Positions 11,296-22,683 of a stretch of 64,000 bases of DNA are shown here, in pieces. The DNA is from Phallusia mammillata (lineage: Eukaryota > Chordata > Ascidiacea > Phlebobranchia > Ascidiidae). The DNA lies in the NCBI GenBank assembly GCA_003260075.1, contig QLIY01000254.1, forward strand, positions 1 to 64,000, written 5' to 3'. The notes beneath the pieces are model-generated. The model was not told where the DNA came from and searched no databases. It saw nothing but the letters and a program-made list of their open reading frames with translations. Both the position numbers and the translations under genes were made by a program. How positions within the stretch are numbered: position 1 is the first letter of the stretch; every line of letters begins with the position of its first letter.

Positions 11296-14200
11296 ATGAT
11301 AGCTTCAGAAGACATTGACGACGATCGAGGAATTAAAGTTTCAAATTCCTTGACCAACAATGGAACTATTAATGCTATTTACAATGTTGGTAAGGACCTT
11401 ATAATTTCTTTCTAAATTTGTATGTAACTCGTACATTGCAAAGTTAAAGTAAAAGCAAAATTAAGAAGTAGAAAGTTTGCGTGATTAAAAACAGACCCCC
11501 CCCCCGACATAAAACAACTGTCGGGATACATAACCAGACCTAGGCGTAATGGATAAAGCTTGATAAGAAAAATGCTAACTTTATCCAAAACAAAAAAACT
11601 TGCCAAATATGTTTTTTTTTTTTTTGCAGATTCCATGAAATCGCACTGCCCTGTATCAGACGTTACAATTGTGCCAACAAGTGTTCCAATTTACTTGTTT
11701 GCTTCTGCTGCCAATGATGATCTCGATGAACAATTCAATGCACCAGGGAATCTTAAAAACGTATGTTTAATAAGTTCTTGTTTTTACACGAAACAACAAT
11801 GCTAAAACTATAAAAAGCAAATTTGCCAAATTGGCAGCCTTTTAAAAATAAAAACTGTGTAAAATCATGATTGTAATTTCTTTTACCCAACACATTATTC
11901 TTTTGTTGTTGAAATTGCAACCTTTTTTGTCAACATTTAAACCTTTTTCGGAAAATAAACATTAAAAATCCATGTTAAAGTTTTTCAAAAACAATTTATA
12001 TTCTTAGCTTAGTTTTTTAAACCGTGTTTTTGTATTGTAACAGAAAACCACAGAATCACAACAGATGCTAAAATCCAGCAATGACCAAGGACCAACTTTA
12101 AATGCTCTTGGTTCAGAAATTGATCTGCAAATGCCATATTATGATTCCACGACACGGACAAGCACAATATCAATGCCTGTGTCAAATATTTCACAAGCAG
12201 TGAACACTTCATCATCAACCGTGACAGTCGAAGGTTGGTTTAAAAATGCTGATGAAATAAAACTGTGTAGTATATATTCAACCTACTTTGATCCCCCCCC
12301 CCCACAAGCAGTGAACACTTCATCATCAACCGTGACAGTCGAAGGTTGGTGTAAAAATGCCAGTGAAATAAAACTGTGTAGTATATATTCAACATTTTGT
12401 CCAAAATTTATCTTTGCCTTCCAAAGGTGTGTTAAGTATCACCAATTATGTGATAAAATGTTTTCATGAACAAGGTTTTTTTTGCAACTGGCAAACAAAA
12501 ATCTTTGCTATGTCAATAAAGGTTGGATTACTATTAAACTAATACTGTGTTTCAGTCTAGCTTTGCTCTTAAAAAATTGCAGAAGTTTTAACAAATACAA
12601 CATGTAGCAAGCAGGCAAGAGCAAGTTTAGCCTGCCCGTTTTTATTTCCTACATTGGTTTATTTTAGGAACCAGTACAACTACTGATCTTTCTGAAGAAA
12701 TGATTCGTAGTTTTGTCGTCGGTGGATCGAGCTTGCCCCGACGCTCGGTCCAAACAAGTATTATGAATGACAAGGAAACTTATGTTGGTGAAACTGCTCC
12801 TCCTCCTATGGTGACAGCGATTATATCGACCAGCGACAACGAACAAGGAAGTGACACTGAAGAAGATAATGAGGAATCAGAAGTGGAAAAACAAGTGGTG
12901 TGTTAGTATATTGCCGGCCGTTATTCATGAACCATCCTTTGCTATTATAGCAATTGTATGCAACGTATACAGCATTTCAGTCCCTTTTGAATATAACACT
13001 ACCCAAATTGGTTATTCTTAAAAAAGTTGTGTGCGTTTTTTTGTTACTCATGTGATCCTTGTTAAGAGCATTTCCATTTTCAAAACCTTTAGAACTGAAA
13101 TATGCAATTAATTTCTCAAGTAATTATAGGGTCAAGTTTACAGTTAATTTGAAAGAAAATAGATTTACAACTATACAGAATCTTATAGTATCTGATTTTT
13201 TGCCTGATATTTTTCTTTCAATTATGGTCTTTCATTAGAAATGAGAACTCTGGACTAGACCAATGTTAGAAATGATGCATTGTCCTTTTAAGTTATACTG
13301 CCCCACCATAAAAATGCCTCATAAACCAATAAAGCCTTGTCATGTGAAGACTGCTTTGCACCAATCATTGGCTTGCCACATCTTAATTGCTGATTTATTT
13401 TCAATCTTCGCAATAAGTCCTTGAAACTGATTGTTTTGTGCAAAATTAAAAGTCTATTTTGGGGCCCATCCATAATGAAAATTATATGCTCATGTGTATG
13501 CATTGTCTTGTAGTGACTTCACCATTTTAAACACTTTTTACCATATTATAATGTCATTGTCACACATAAGTTCATGGTGGTGTGCAACTTATACAGTTCA
13601 CAGTCTTAAAAATGTTCCTTATTTCTAACTTAGATAATTCTCACTGAGGATGATGGTGAACTGATGGTGGACAATTGTGGGAATCCATTGGCTTCCGAAG
13701 ACCTTCTAATGATGAATGAGAATGAGGACAATGAAATACTTGTAACGCTGCTTGGCACCAAATCAGAAACTCAACGTCAAGCTTTTCCTCATGCTGACCT
13801 GCATCCTGTTACCAGTAAGTATATTGTTCACTCTTTAGAGAGGGCTTGCACAACCAAGGGTTACAGAGACAAATTTACGCAGCTGTGCACATGTATATGG
13901 AAATATATGCTTGCTGCTTTAAATTGAATAAAACATTATTGCCAAATATTTTGGCTTTAAACTGGTTTGCATAGCTTTTGTGGGACTTGAGAGAGGTATA
14001 TTACCAACCCAGGGTCTATATATATCAGACTTTGTATGTCTATTGTGTACAAACAATGCAACAAACAGGCACACAGAATTACTATATAGATTGTGACATC
14101 CTAGAACTGATCGGTTGTACATTAAGAGATAAACCCTATTTTTTAAATAACTAACTTACCAACAAAAAATATACTGATAGCCTAAACTAAGACCAGCTAT

Positions 14201-17200
14201 ATTTACAAATCTGGTTGTAACTATCTGACATTTCTACTAAAATTTCAACAAAAAAGCACATTTACATGTGAATAAAGCAACTAATATCTTACATTGTTGA
14301 TACAGCTTACTTAAGTGCGGAGGAAATCCTTCGTCACCAGCCAGTGCTCGACATGAATTTCGAAGTGGTGAAGGAAATTGTTAATGACAAGGGGAAAAAT
14401 CGAAGGGAGGTGATGACGCAAACAAAACCACTAAGAAGACCAAGAAATATAAGAAAAAGAAAAGCTAATGTACTTATTTTTATTTAACAGTTGTTATCAT
14501 TGTTTGTTTTTTGTTTGGAAAGTGTTGTTTTTACCTAATATGTGGTTAGTAGTTTTTGTTCCATAGTAACACAACACTCTATTTTACATATAGCATAGGT
14601 TAACATCCATTGTGCTGCTGTTTGCCCCTTTGCAGACTTTGATGATGAAATGCTTTCCAAGGTTTTGAAACACCATAATTTCACATATCTTTTCTCTTAT
14701 TTTTATTTTTTCCTAAAAGTCTGTAAATTTACTTACTCTTGAGAAGTTTGTTTAATAGTAATACAATACCCTTTTTAACAACTGATTTTAATGACCATTT
14801 CTCAATGTTATCTTTTCATGAAGTGTGTTTTATTGATTGTATTGTTTTAGGAGCTGGAAGACGGGGATGACATGTCTGAAAATCAATCTCCAGAGTTTGG
14901 TCGAGAAGCCGGAAAACCTGGGAAGTCTAGGAAATGTCCCAGGTAAAGTTAAATGTAACTTTGTTTTTCTTTCTTAATAAGAATTATACCTCAAAGCCAG
15001 GGTTGCCATCGACACGGATCTGAAAATAAGGACAAGCAAAAAAATAAGTTTCCATATAAAACGAAACAAACGTTTTCGAATATCTTAGAAATAAGGATGG
15101 TATGGCAACCCCACTTGAAGCACTTAAAAGGTGCTTAAATAAAAAACACTGAATAAAAATTATGAGTTTTTCAATTCTGTTTAGCTCTGCGGATTTAAAT
15201 TTTAAAATTACCAAGTTTTTTAAATATCCTAATTTTACATTTTTTTCCAAAAATTATTGATACTTACATTAAAACCTCACTATAAGCTACTGGATTATTA
15301 ACTAATTGTGTTTTTACGATTGCAGATGTAATCTACGATTCTATGACCCTGAGATTTTGCGCATTCATATGAATTGTCACACGATACTTGACAAAGAATT
15401 CAAATGTTACCAGTGCAACTTTACTGCCCAACACTGGGTCAAGGTAAATAACAACTTTTTGTATTTTAGCAAAAAAATATAGTGAATATGTTAGCAATTT
15501 TTTCCTAAATGTTTGAAAAACTAGTGGACACTGCTAATTTTTATTTTTCTTGATTTTACTTGTGATTAAAACAAACTATATTTTGATTATAGGCTCTTGT
15601 TTGGGATTCAGTACGCACTTTAAGTTAAATAGGAAATGTTAAATTCTGAGTCTATATTTTACAGAAGTAGGCTAGGATCCTTGAAAAAGCAACCAAAAAA
15701 ACACACTATAAAACCAATGCCTGATACAAATTTTGTTTGTCACAAACTTTTCTAATGCCTGTCACAAATTTTCCCCCCCCCCTACACAATATAAGAAATA
15801 GTAAATTCCGAGTCTATATTTCACAGAAGTAGGATTCTTGAAAAAGCAACCAAAAAAAAAAACACCCTATAAAACCAGTTTTCTAATGCCTGTCACAAAT
15901 TTAGTTATAGATCATACAGCAATCATGCATATATGTATGATGTGGGCTCATACTTGTTTGTTATTCTTAGATGTACCATCATTTGTTTACACATGGGGTG
16001 GAAAAACCACACAAATGTCCACAGTGTGTTTTCTCATGCATCAACAAAAGCGACCTCACCGCTCATATGTTTGTTCACAGCAAGACCAAAGACTGGCTAT
16101 GCAACAAGTAATTTACTTAGGCATGGAAGAAAGTAGCTTTTTTAATAACTGCTGTTTTTACTATATTTGAATAATATTTACAACGGTTTGAATGCCTGCA
16201 ATAAAATTTAATCACTGTGAATAAATATGTAGGCTTTTTTGTGAATTTGTTTGTATTGTGAAACCTACTAAGGTTTAAAATTTGTATTCTTCAGTATTGG
16301 TTATGTGCATTTGGACAAAAGGCTTTATTTTTTGCAGCTTATGTTCTTAAGTAATTAGTATTTACATATTATTTGTTCCCCCCCCCCAATTAGTATTTAC
16401 ATAATATTTGTTTCCACCATGTTTTTTTGCCTGGTACAATTTTATTTTCTTACGATAGTCAAGAACATGTCTTCAAGTTGCATTGTAACATTTGACCCTA
16501 GTTGATGTGCTGGTTTAAAATGACAATAATTTGATTACCAACTTTTCTAACTAGATGTGCGAGATTGTTTAAACACAGACGGAACATGGTCGCACACTGC
16601 AGGGTTTGCCCGGGTGTCGATTCTGCAGGCCCCCCCCCCCATTTTTGCCTGATACGATTCTCAAGAAAATTTCTTCAAATTGGTGATAGATTGGTATTCT
16701 AAGCTGCATTGTAACATTTAACCCTATTTGATGGTTTAAAATGACAATAATTTGATTACTTCTTAAAATGACAATAATTTGATTACTTTAATTTGATCTT
16801 TTTACGTAGATGTGCGAGATTGTTTAAACACAGACGGAATATGGTGGCCCACTGCAGGGTCTGCCCGGGTGTCGATTCTGCAGGTAACGTAAAGAAAGTG
16901 GACGGAGTTACAAAATATATATGCAAGTAAGTATGAATATTTACAATAATTTTACATTTACTGGCTTTTTGCTTTTGAAAAGGGAAGGTTTAGGTAGCTG
17001 CCCACTGTACTGCATTTGTATTTGGCTTACTCTTGTATTTTTCTTAATGTACTAAAAGAAAATTAACGCACATTTTGTTTGTCATTCAGTAGGCCTTGTT
17101 TTTATGGGGAAATAAATAGGCCTAAAAAAACATGAAAAGCAACATGTTTTATTGCTTAAACTCATGCCGTCATCAATGATCTATTTCGGCCATTATATTG

Positions 17201-19766
17201 GATGGCTAGACTAGCTAATGCAGCCGATCTCTTGTCACCAGCTGCACTGATGAGACGTTTTAGGTTGAAACAGTGTGAACAGTGTGCGCTGTCTGCAGCT
17301 TATCATTTATGAACAGATCTGTGTATAGTGTTCTAGTTTTGAAAAAAGGCACAAAATAAATCCAGGACATGGCGTATTAGCATGAAAACACTAGTAAACA
17401 GTTTGATATTGTTTACAGTGTGTGCAATAAACAGCTTTCCAACAAACGAAACCTCGACAAGCACATGGAAATTCACAGCGATGTGAAACCATTTGTTTGT
17501 GATATGTGTGGACATTCAACAAGGTTAAAAGAATCGCTTATTATGCACAAGCGTTTACATACAGGTAAGCCTTTAGTTACTACCTAAAATCAAACACTAC
17601 TACTACTTTTTAGGTTGCTATTATTGCCCGACGTAATATAGTTTGTTTGAGATATCTCTGCATTGGCAAAACTCGTTCAAAACTGATGCCCCCCCCCCTT
17701 TACTTACAAACAGATCCATGTATAGTGTGCTAGTATTAGAAAAATGCGCACAAAAAATACCATGTCATAGCTTATTAGCATAAAAACACTAGTAAACACC
17801 CCCCCCCCCCTTTTTAGGTTGCTATTATTGCCCGACGTAATATAGTTTGTTTGAGATCATCTACGCATTGGCAAAACTCGTTCAAAACTTATGAAAAAAC
17901 ATAATCATTGTAGTAATGCTTACACTGAAAATAATAAAAGTAATTATCATGGGCACTTGACCCCCCCCCCAATCATTGTAGTAATGCTTACACTGAAAAT
18001 AATAAAAGTAATTATCATAGGCACTTGTAATAAAAACATAACCACTGGATCTGTCTCAGACTCTGATATTATTTCTTACATTTTTTATCTTAGTAGTTTT
18101 TGTGTATTTTTGTAAGTGGTATGTTCACCTAATATTCGGCCACTGTCCTTTCCAACTCTTTTTGCTTGTTTGTTTCGTTAATTAGGTCGTTGCATTAACA
18201 GCTAAGTACATAAATTTTACTGCTAATCTCATGAAACAATTTTACATAATTGTGGTTCAGGTGAAAAACCATTCAAGTGCGACCAATGTGAGTACTCAAC
18301 ACCCGACAAGTCATCGCTACGGAGACATAAACGTCGCCACACCAACGAGAAGCCACACTGTTGCCCATTTTGTGAATACAAGTCAGCTTTGTATCTTACT
18401 ATATTTGTAACATAAAAGCTTTTTTTAAAAAACTTGCTGGGCCCGAAATTTCCCAGCTAAATTTTTGCAATTATTATATTTCTGAGCTGCACATAGCTTA
18501 CAGATGCACAGCATATAAATTACAGACAATCAAACTGTTATTGTAGATCGATACAGAAGCATTGTCTTGACACACATGTTAGACGAAAGCACACTGGTGA
18601 ACAATTTGTTTGTGGACTTTGTCACTATACCACCCCAGATCGATACGCGCTCAACCAACATTTCAAACAACACCAACCAGGAGTTGTTTCGAACATTGAC
18701 CAACCCACGGCAATTGTGAATATTTGTGGCAACGTTTTAACTACTATGCATGATGAACAACAAACAGTAAGTTAGCTGTCTGTAGCTAAATATTTTACAT
18801 GTATTTGTTAACTTTTTAATAAAACATCCCAAAATTATTAAGTGTTGTTTTATGAGGCATCTCCGAACTCCATTAACACCCCAAATTACTTTTTTTAATC
18901 AATGCATTGACTTTTTTGGTGTTTTTAGGCAGAACAAAACAATAAGTTGTTTCAAAAATATTGAGAAAAATCATATCTAACTATATCGCTGAAACGTAGG
19001 TTAATGAAATGTTTATAATATTTAGCCAGAAAATGATGAAAAACCGAAAGTGGTGGTATCCAGCCAGGAAGACATTGTCTTCCGCTTTGAAAGAGTTGAC
19101 TCTGAGTCCAAAGAGAAAAACGATCAAGGTAAATGCTTTTGTGTTTTCCCAAGTGACAAAAATCATTAAACCAAAGTTTTAAATTAAAACATTGTTGATT
19201 TATTGAGACATTATAAATCCAAATCCATATTTGGTTGACAGTTATAGTTACACAAACATCAGAGCCACCAGACGCTTCAAACAAGACAGACAACCAACTT
19301 CACATAATCACAAGCCCAGCAGTTCCATCAGAGCAAATTGTAAGTAAAAAAATGTCCTTAAATGTACTTTTATTACCTGGTCATTAATATCAGCTTCCAA
19401 GAAGGTTAATGTTTAAAATCGTTTTCAGAGTGAAGAGCCTAAAGTATTAGCAATTGGAAGCCCAGAAGACCTTCTACTTCAGCAAATACAGGAACCTGGC
19501 GATTTGGTTTTAATACAGGTACAGTAGCAGTTATGTCTTAGGTTTTTAGGTTGTATGGCAAGAAATACTGCAATGGAACCAATTTGCAATGAGTATGGTT
19601 AAAAATAGCATTCCAAAACTTCCAAACCAAAATCCTTGACATATTCAAATTTGATTGTCTTGTTGTTGGAATAAAGGAAAGTGGCGAAATCTTGATTAAA
19701 AAGCAGGACGGGAGGATACTTGTTATTCAACAAGAAGAGGACTGGGCAGAAACACAAAAATCATAA
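11296..19766 (+). CDS. C2H2 zinc-finger transcription factor (nine fingers)
   Basis: I join 17 exons in frame: 11296-11389, 11630-11760, 12044-12233, 12668-12897, 13634-13814, 14306-14469, 14851-14942, 15326-15443, 15971-16107, 16810-16926, 17419-17564, 18261-18381, 18547-18766, 19026-19128, 19242-19339, 19429-19518 and 19677-19766. This gives about 773 residues. The N-terminal half is acidic and Ser/Thr-rich with no recognised domain. Fingers begin at the exon 7/8 junction (KCPRC) and run to exon 13; the fourth has Cys in place of the last His. Fingers 6 and 7 are joined by a Krueppel-type HTGEKPF linker. The C-terminal tail is acidic. The style resembles ZFP64-type proteins, but I cannot assign an orthologue. 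It probably acts as a nuclear DNA-binding regulator. AATAAA is at 19986-19991. Duplicated pieces of exons 3 and 10 at 12304-12344 and 16555-16628 lie beside C runs and are probably assembly copies. The donor chosen for exon 6 is the least certain. Confidence 0.88.
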
Positions 19767-20962
19767 CATTTATGGAGGTATAATATGATGTTTATTGATC
19801 AAAAAAACTATATATATTTAAAGTAAACTTTTATTTCAGGAAAATCAACAATCTCTTGCCTATTGCAGCTGCTATTTACATTGTATGTCACTGTATGATG
19901 AGGTCATTGGTTTGGAATCAATGGTAAAGTCAAGGAAATCATCTTGTACCTGCGATCACTGTGTCCCTTTAGTTTCATTGAATTTAATAAAAACCTTTGT
20001 GGTTTTTCTTGTTTAAGAGTGCTGTTGACTTTTATTGCAATAAACGATTCAAAATTAATAACACAACTCTATCTAGCAACACAGTTTTGGTGTTTTGGGC
20101 CTGTCCACTATTTTTACTGATGAGTAATCCTATGCGACATGGCAAACACCATTTATATTTTGGTTGACAACTGTGGCCAGGTTTGTTACTCTTTGGGCTG
20201 TTGGTACTTAATTCTAAGAAAAGTTTGGTTGCACATATGATACACAATTATTGTTTACTGTATCTTGCATTGGTTTATGAGGTTGTGGTTAGTGTAATGT
20301 TAGTTCCACGGGTCTATCTTGGAAGTTTTGGCATACTTACTAACCTAAGACTTTTAGTAAATTGTAAGCAGAAACGCCACTTACATCCCCGTTAAACAAC
20401 ACCTTTGTCTGTTAAGATGTGACCATGGGCACAGCATCATTGGATGTCTATTTCCATTTGTGTTATAAAGGTCAAGCTAATTTCATTACTCAGTAAAACT
20501 AATTCCAGCAGCACACTACAAAAAATAATGGCTCCTCAACGAGCCAAAATGGAAAATTCTGACTCAGGGTAAGCCAAAAAGGATGCTGCTGGCTCTACTC
20601 AAGCCTGTCTTAGATATTATGGCTCACATATGAGCCGAAAAAGTAAGCCGAATTGTTATTGGCTCACTTATAAGCCATTTGAAACAAGTCAATCTGTTTT
20701 TGTGCACATCTGCATTAAAATATGCTCCACCTGAGAATCATTTACACTTTCTTTTTTGTAAATATGGTATTATCTGCATTCCTTCAGGCATTGCAAAATG
20801 ATCATTACAAGGCTTTTATCTGTTTGTTTTTTTTGGCTAAAAAAAACTTGCCCTGTGTTTGTATTTGTTTACTCTGATAAAAGGCCTAAAATAAGTAGCT
20901 TTTACTGCTTGAACTTCACAACACGTTTCCATAGCACACCAACATCCACTCAAACATATTCT
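19767..20962. other. 3' region between convergent genes, with GGCTC hairpins
   Basis: This stretch holds the 3' end of the zinc-finger gene (AATAAA at 19986-19991) and about 1 kb without a supported exon. Four short inverted repeats of the form GGCTC...GAGCC or GGCTC...AAGCC lie at 20530-20545, 20591-20605, 20621-20636 and 20661-20676. Confidence 0.6.
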
Positions 20963-20967
20963 TTATT
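20962..20967 (-). terminator. AATAAA overlapping the MRPL36 stop codon
   Basis: On the minus strand the MRPL36 stop TAA (20963-20965) lies inside the hexamer AATAAA. If it is used, the 3' UTR is only the usual 10-30 nt from hexamer to cleavage. The polycystin-like gene at 22679 shows the same arrangement. Confidence 0.55.
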
Positions 20968-21361
20968 TTTCAAACGCTGCGTCGTAGCGATCCCAGTGCA
21001 GCGAGGAACCGTAATTTTTGTCAAAAGGGTCAGGCCACCTCCATGGATAAGGTTTATGCAAACGTTTTTGCCCTCTCCTTCCCATTTGAATTTGTTTGTG
21101 CCTGGGATGTGTGTCACACAGCACCGTCAAACGGTTGTTAATACGCATCATGCGGCAATCTGGACAACGTTTGCGCACAGCCACATGCATTTTGAAACCC
21201 GCGACTGGGATAATACTGTTTGTGCTTGAAATTGGCGAAAGAAATTTCTGGTTTCCATTTCGTGTTAATCCATTTACGGTCGCATTGAAGTTGAAAATCC
21301 TCGTACAGCTCAGTAGTCTTGTTTGGCAAAACACTGCTGCAGAATGTAGCGCGTTTGTCAT
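20963..21361 (-). CDS. MRPL36: Mitochondrial ribosomal protein bL36m
   Basis: A single open frame of 132 residues. Residues of about 57-95 carry the bL36 core: KMHVAVRKRCPDCRMMR followed by LTVLCDTHPRHKQ, with the CxxC...C...H zinc-ribbon residues of the family. The roughly 55-residue N-terminal extension is rich in basic, Ser/Thr and Asn residues with almost no acidic ones, which fits a mitochondrial targeting sequence. The roughly 37-residue C-terminal tail is longer than in bacteria. The protein belongs to the large mitoribosomal subunit. It is intronless and divergent from MRPL11, whose ATG is 384 nt away. The start chosen is the first in-frame ATG; an acceptor-like TATGTAG lies just upstream of it. 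Confidence 0.9.
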   Translation of the reverse strand: MTNALHSAAVFCQTRLLSCTRIFNFNATVNGLTRNGNQKFLSPISSTNSIIPVAGFKMHVAVRKRCPDCRMMRINNRLTVLCDTHPRHKQIQMGRRGQKRLHKPYPWRWPDPFDKNYGSSLHWDRYDAAFEK

Positions 21362-21744
21362 GTTTTCTTCCTTCTACATAGGGACAAAATCTTTAAAACT
21401 TGTAAACAGGGCAACTTCTGCTTTGAATGTGTTTGCAGGTTTGTCGCATGTCGCATTGTGTGTTTGTGGAAAAAGCGATTTTAAGCAAATCATTAGATTA
21501 ATATAAGCAAAAATTATGATCTGTCTTTTGCTAAAAACACCTCCATGCAGAAAACAGATCAATTAGTACATAATTAATATAATATTCGTAGTTCATGATT
21601 GTCATTTTGTCAATCTCTGCGACACGCGACAAGTTATTCATGCGTAACCGTTGTTCAGCAGTCCATATCGAAAAGTTGAGCTGGTTGCGAATGTTCTCAA
21701 AAGCGTTGATGTTTTGCGAATGATTTTGACTGCTTTTAAGCAAA
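21362..21744. promoter_or_regulatory. Shared divergent promoter of MRPL36 and MRPL11
   Basis: The 383 nt between the two ATGs must hold the 5' ends and promoters of both genes. No TATA box stands out in a convincing place. CTTTTAAG directly before AAAATG of MRPL11 resembles a 3' splice site and could be a spliced-leader acceptor, as is common in ascidians. The pairing of two large-subunit mitoribosome genes suggests coordinated expression; that is inference from position. Confidence 0.5.
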
Positions 21745-22350
21745 ATGTCAAGCAAGTTAACGAAAGCAACAAAACAAGTACGGAAGGTATTTCATCCCAA
21801 CATTATTAAGGCAGTTATACCAAGCGGAGGAGCCTCTAATGCGCCACCACTTGGCACCAAGCTTTCACAGTATGGCATTCCAGCGGCTAAATTTGTTCAA
21901 GAATTTAACAACTTGACCAAAGACTACAAAGAAGGAATCCCAACACCAGTACGCATTCATATGGATGGAAAAAGGTTTCGTATTGAGCTCAGAGAGCCAC
22001 CGCAGGCATATTTGATTAAGCAAGCTGCTGGTATTGAAAAAGCCTCAAAAAACACTGATAAAATTGCTGGCATTATAACACACAAACATGTGTATGAGAT
22101 TGCCAAGATAAAATTACAGCAAGAAAATGTAAAAATCAGGAGCATTGATTTAAAAACAATGTGTGAATCGGTTGCTAAACAAGCTTGGCAGATGGGTGTG
22201 AAGGTACAAAGGACACTTGATGCAGAGGATTATAAAGTATTCTTGGATGAACGACAAGCAGAAAGAGAAGAACTAAAAAGGTTGAAACGGCTAGAGATGG
22301 AGGCTGCAGCAGAAGAACAGAAAAAGAAAGCGAAAAAGTTGAATGCCTGA
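21745..22350 (+). CDS. MRPL11: Mitochondrial ribosomal protein uL11m
   Basis: A single exon of 201 residues. The N-terminal uL11 domain is clear: IPSGGASNAPPLGTKL is the family's PAGKANPAPPVGPAL-like block, followed by the FN..T..Y..G.P.PV.I segment. The C-terminal domain contains GIITHKHVYEIAKIK, matching the family's G.IT..QV.EIA..K. The protein ends in a Glu/Lys-rich helix. It forms part of the L7/L12 stalk base of the mitoribosome, where translation factors bind. The length is normal for the animal mitochondrial form. ATTAAA-type signals follow at about 22462 and 22493. It has no introns, like its divergent neighbour MRPL36. Confidence 0.95.
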   Translation: MSSKLTKATKQVRKVFHPNIIKAVIPSGGASNAPPLGTKLSQYGIPAAKFVQEFNNLTKDYKEGIPTPVRIHMDGKRFRIELREPPQAYLIKQAAGIEKASKNTDKIAGIITHKHVYEIAKIKLQQENVKIRSIDLKTMCESVAKQAWQMGVKVQRTLDAEDYKVFLDERQAEREELKRLKRLEMEAAAEEQKKKAKKLNA

Positions 22351-22677
22351 TTTCTCCTTGTGGTGTTTATTGGTTTACCAAAAGTATTGAGTGTGAATGA
22401 CAAGGGTTACTTGTGGATGGACTGGCAGTAGTTTGCAAGGTTGCAAATTGTTTTGATGACATTAAATTATTACTTATCTTTTTGTAAATGGATATTAAAT
22501 GTGTTCAGAGTATTCAGTTACATTGCAGACACATGCTTGTTTGTAATTTACTAATTTTGAATAAGTTGTAGTTTTTGTCATAACTCTTTAAAAAATCCAC
22601 CCATAACATACAAACATTTTTGGTATGATTTGTTCCTCAAACTATACAATCTTAAACACACAGTTCTGTTTTTGTTT

Positions 22678-22683
22678 TTTATT
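22678..22683 (-). terminator. AATAAA overlapping the polycystin-like stop codon
   Basis: On the minus strand the reading frame ends CAA TAA AAA, so the stop codon (22679-22681) is part of an AATAAA hexamer. This supports the gene really ending here rather than continuing into the missing C-terminal half of a full polycystin-1. Confidence 0.55.

Noticed and set aside
14636..14661. 26-bp micro-exon in the zinc-finger gene
   Set aside because: It has a good acceptor but a weak GTTTTG donor, and its phase does not fit exon 6; exons 14306-14469 and 14851-14942 join cleanly without it.
20798..21229. 143-residue plus-strand frame
   Set aside because: Mostly antisense to MRPL36, which has clear bL36 residues on the other strand.
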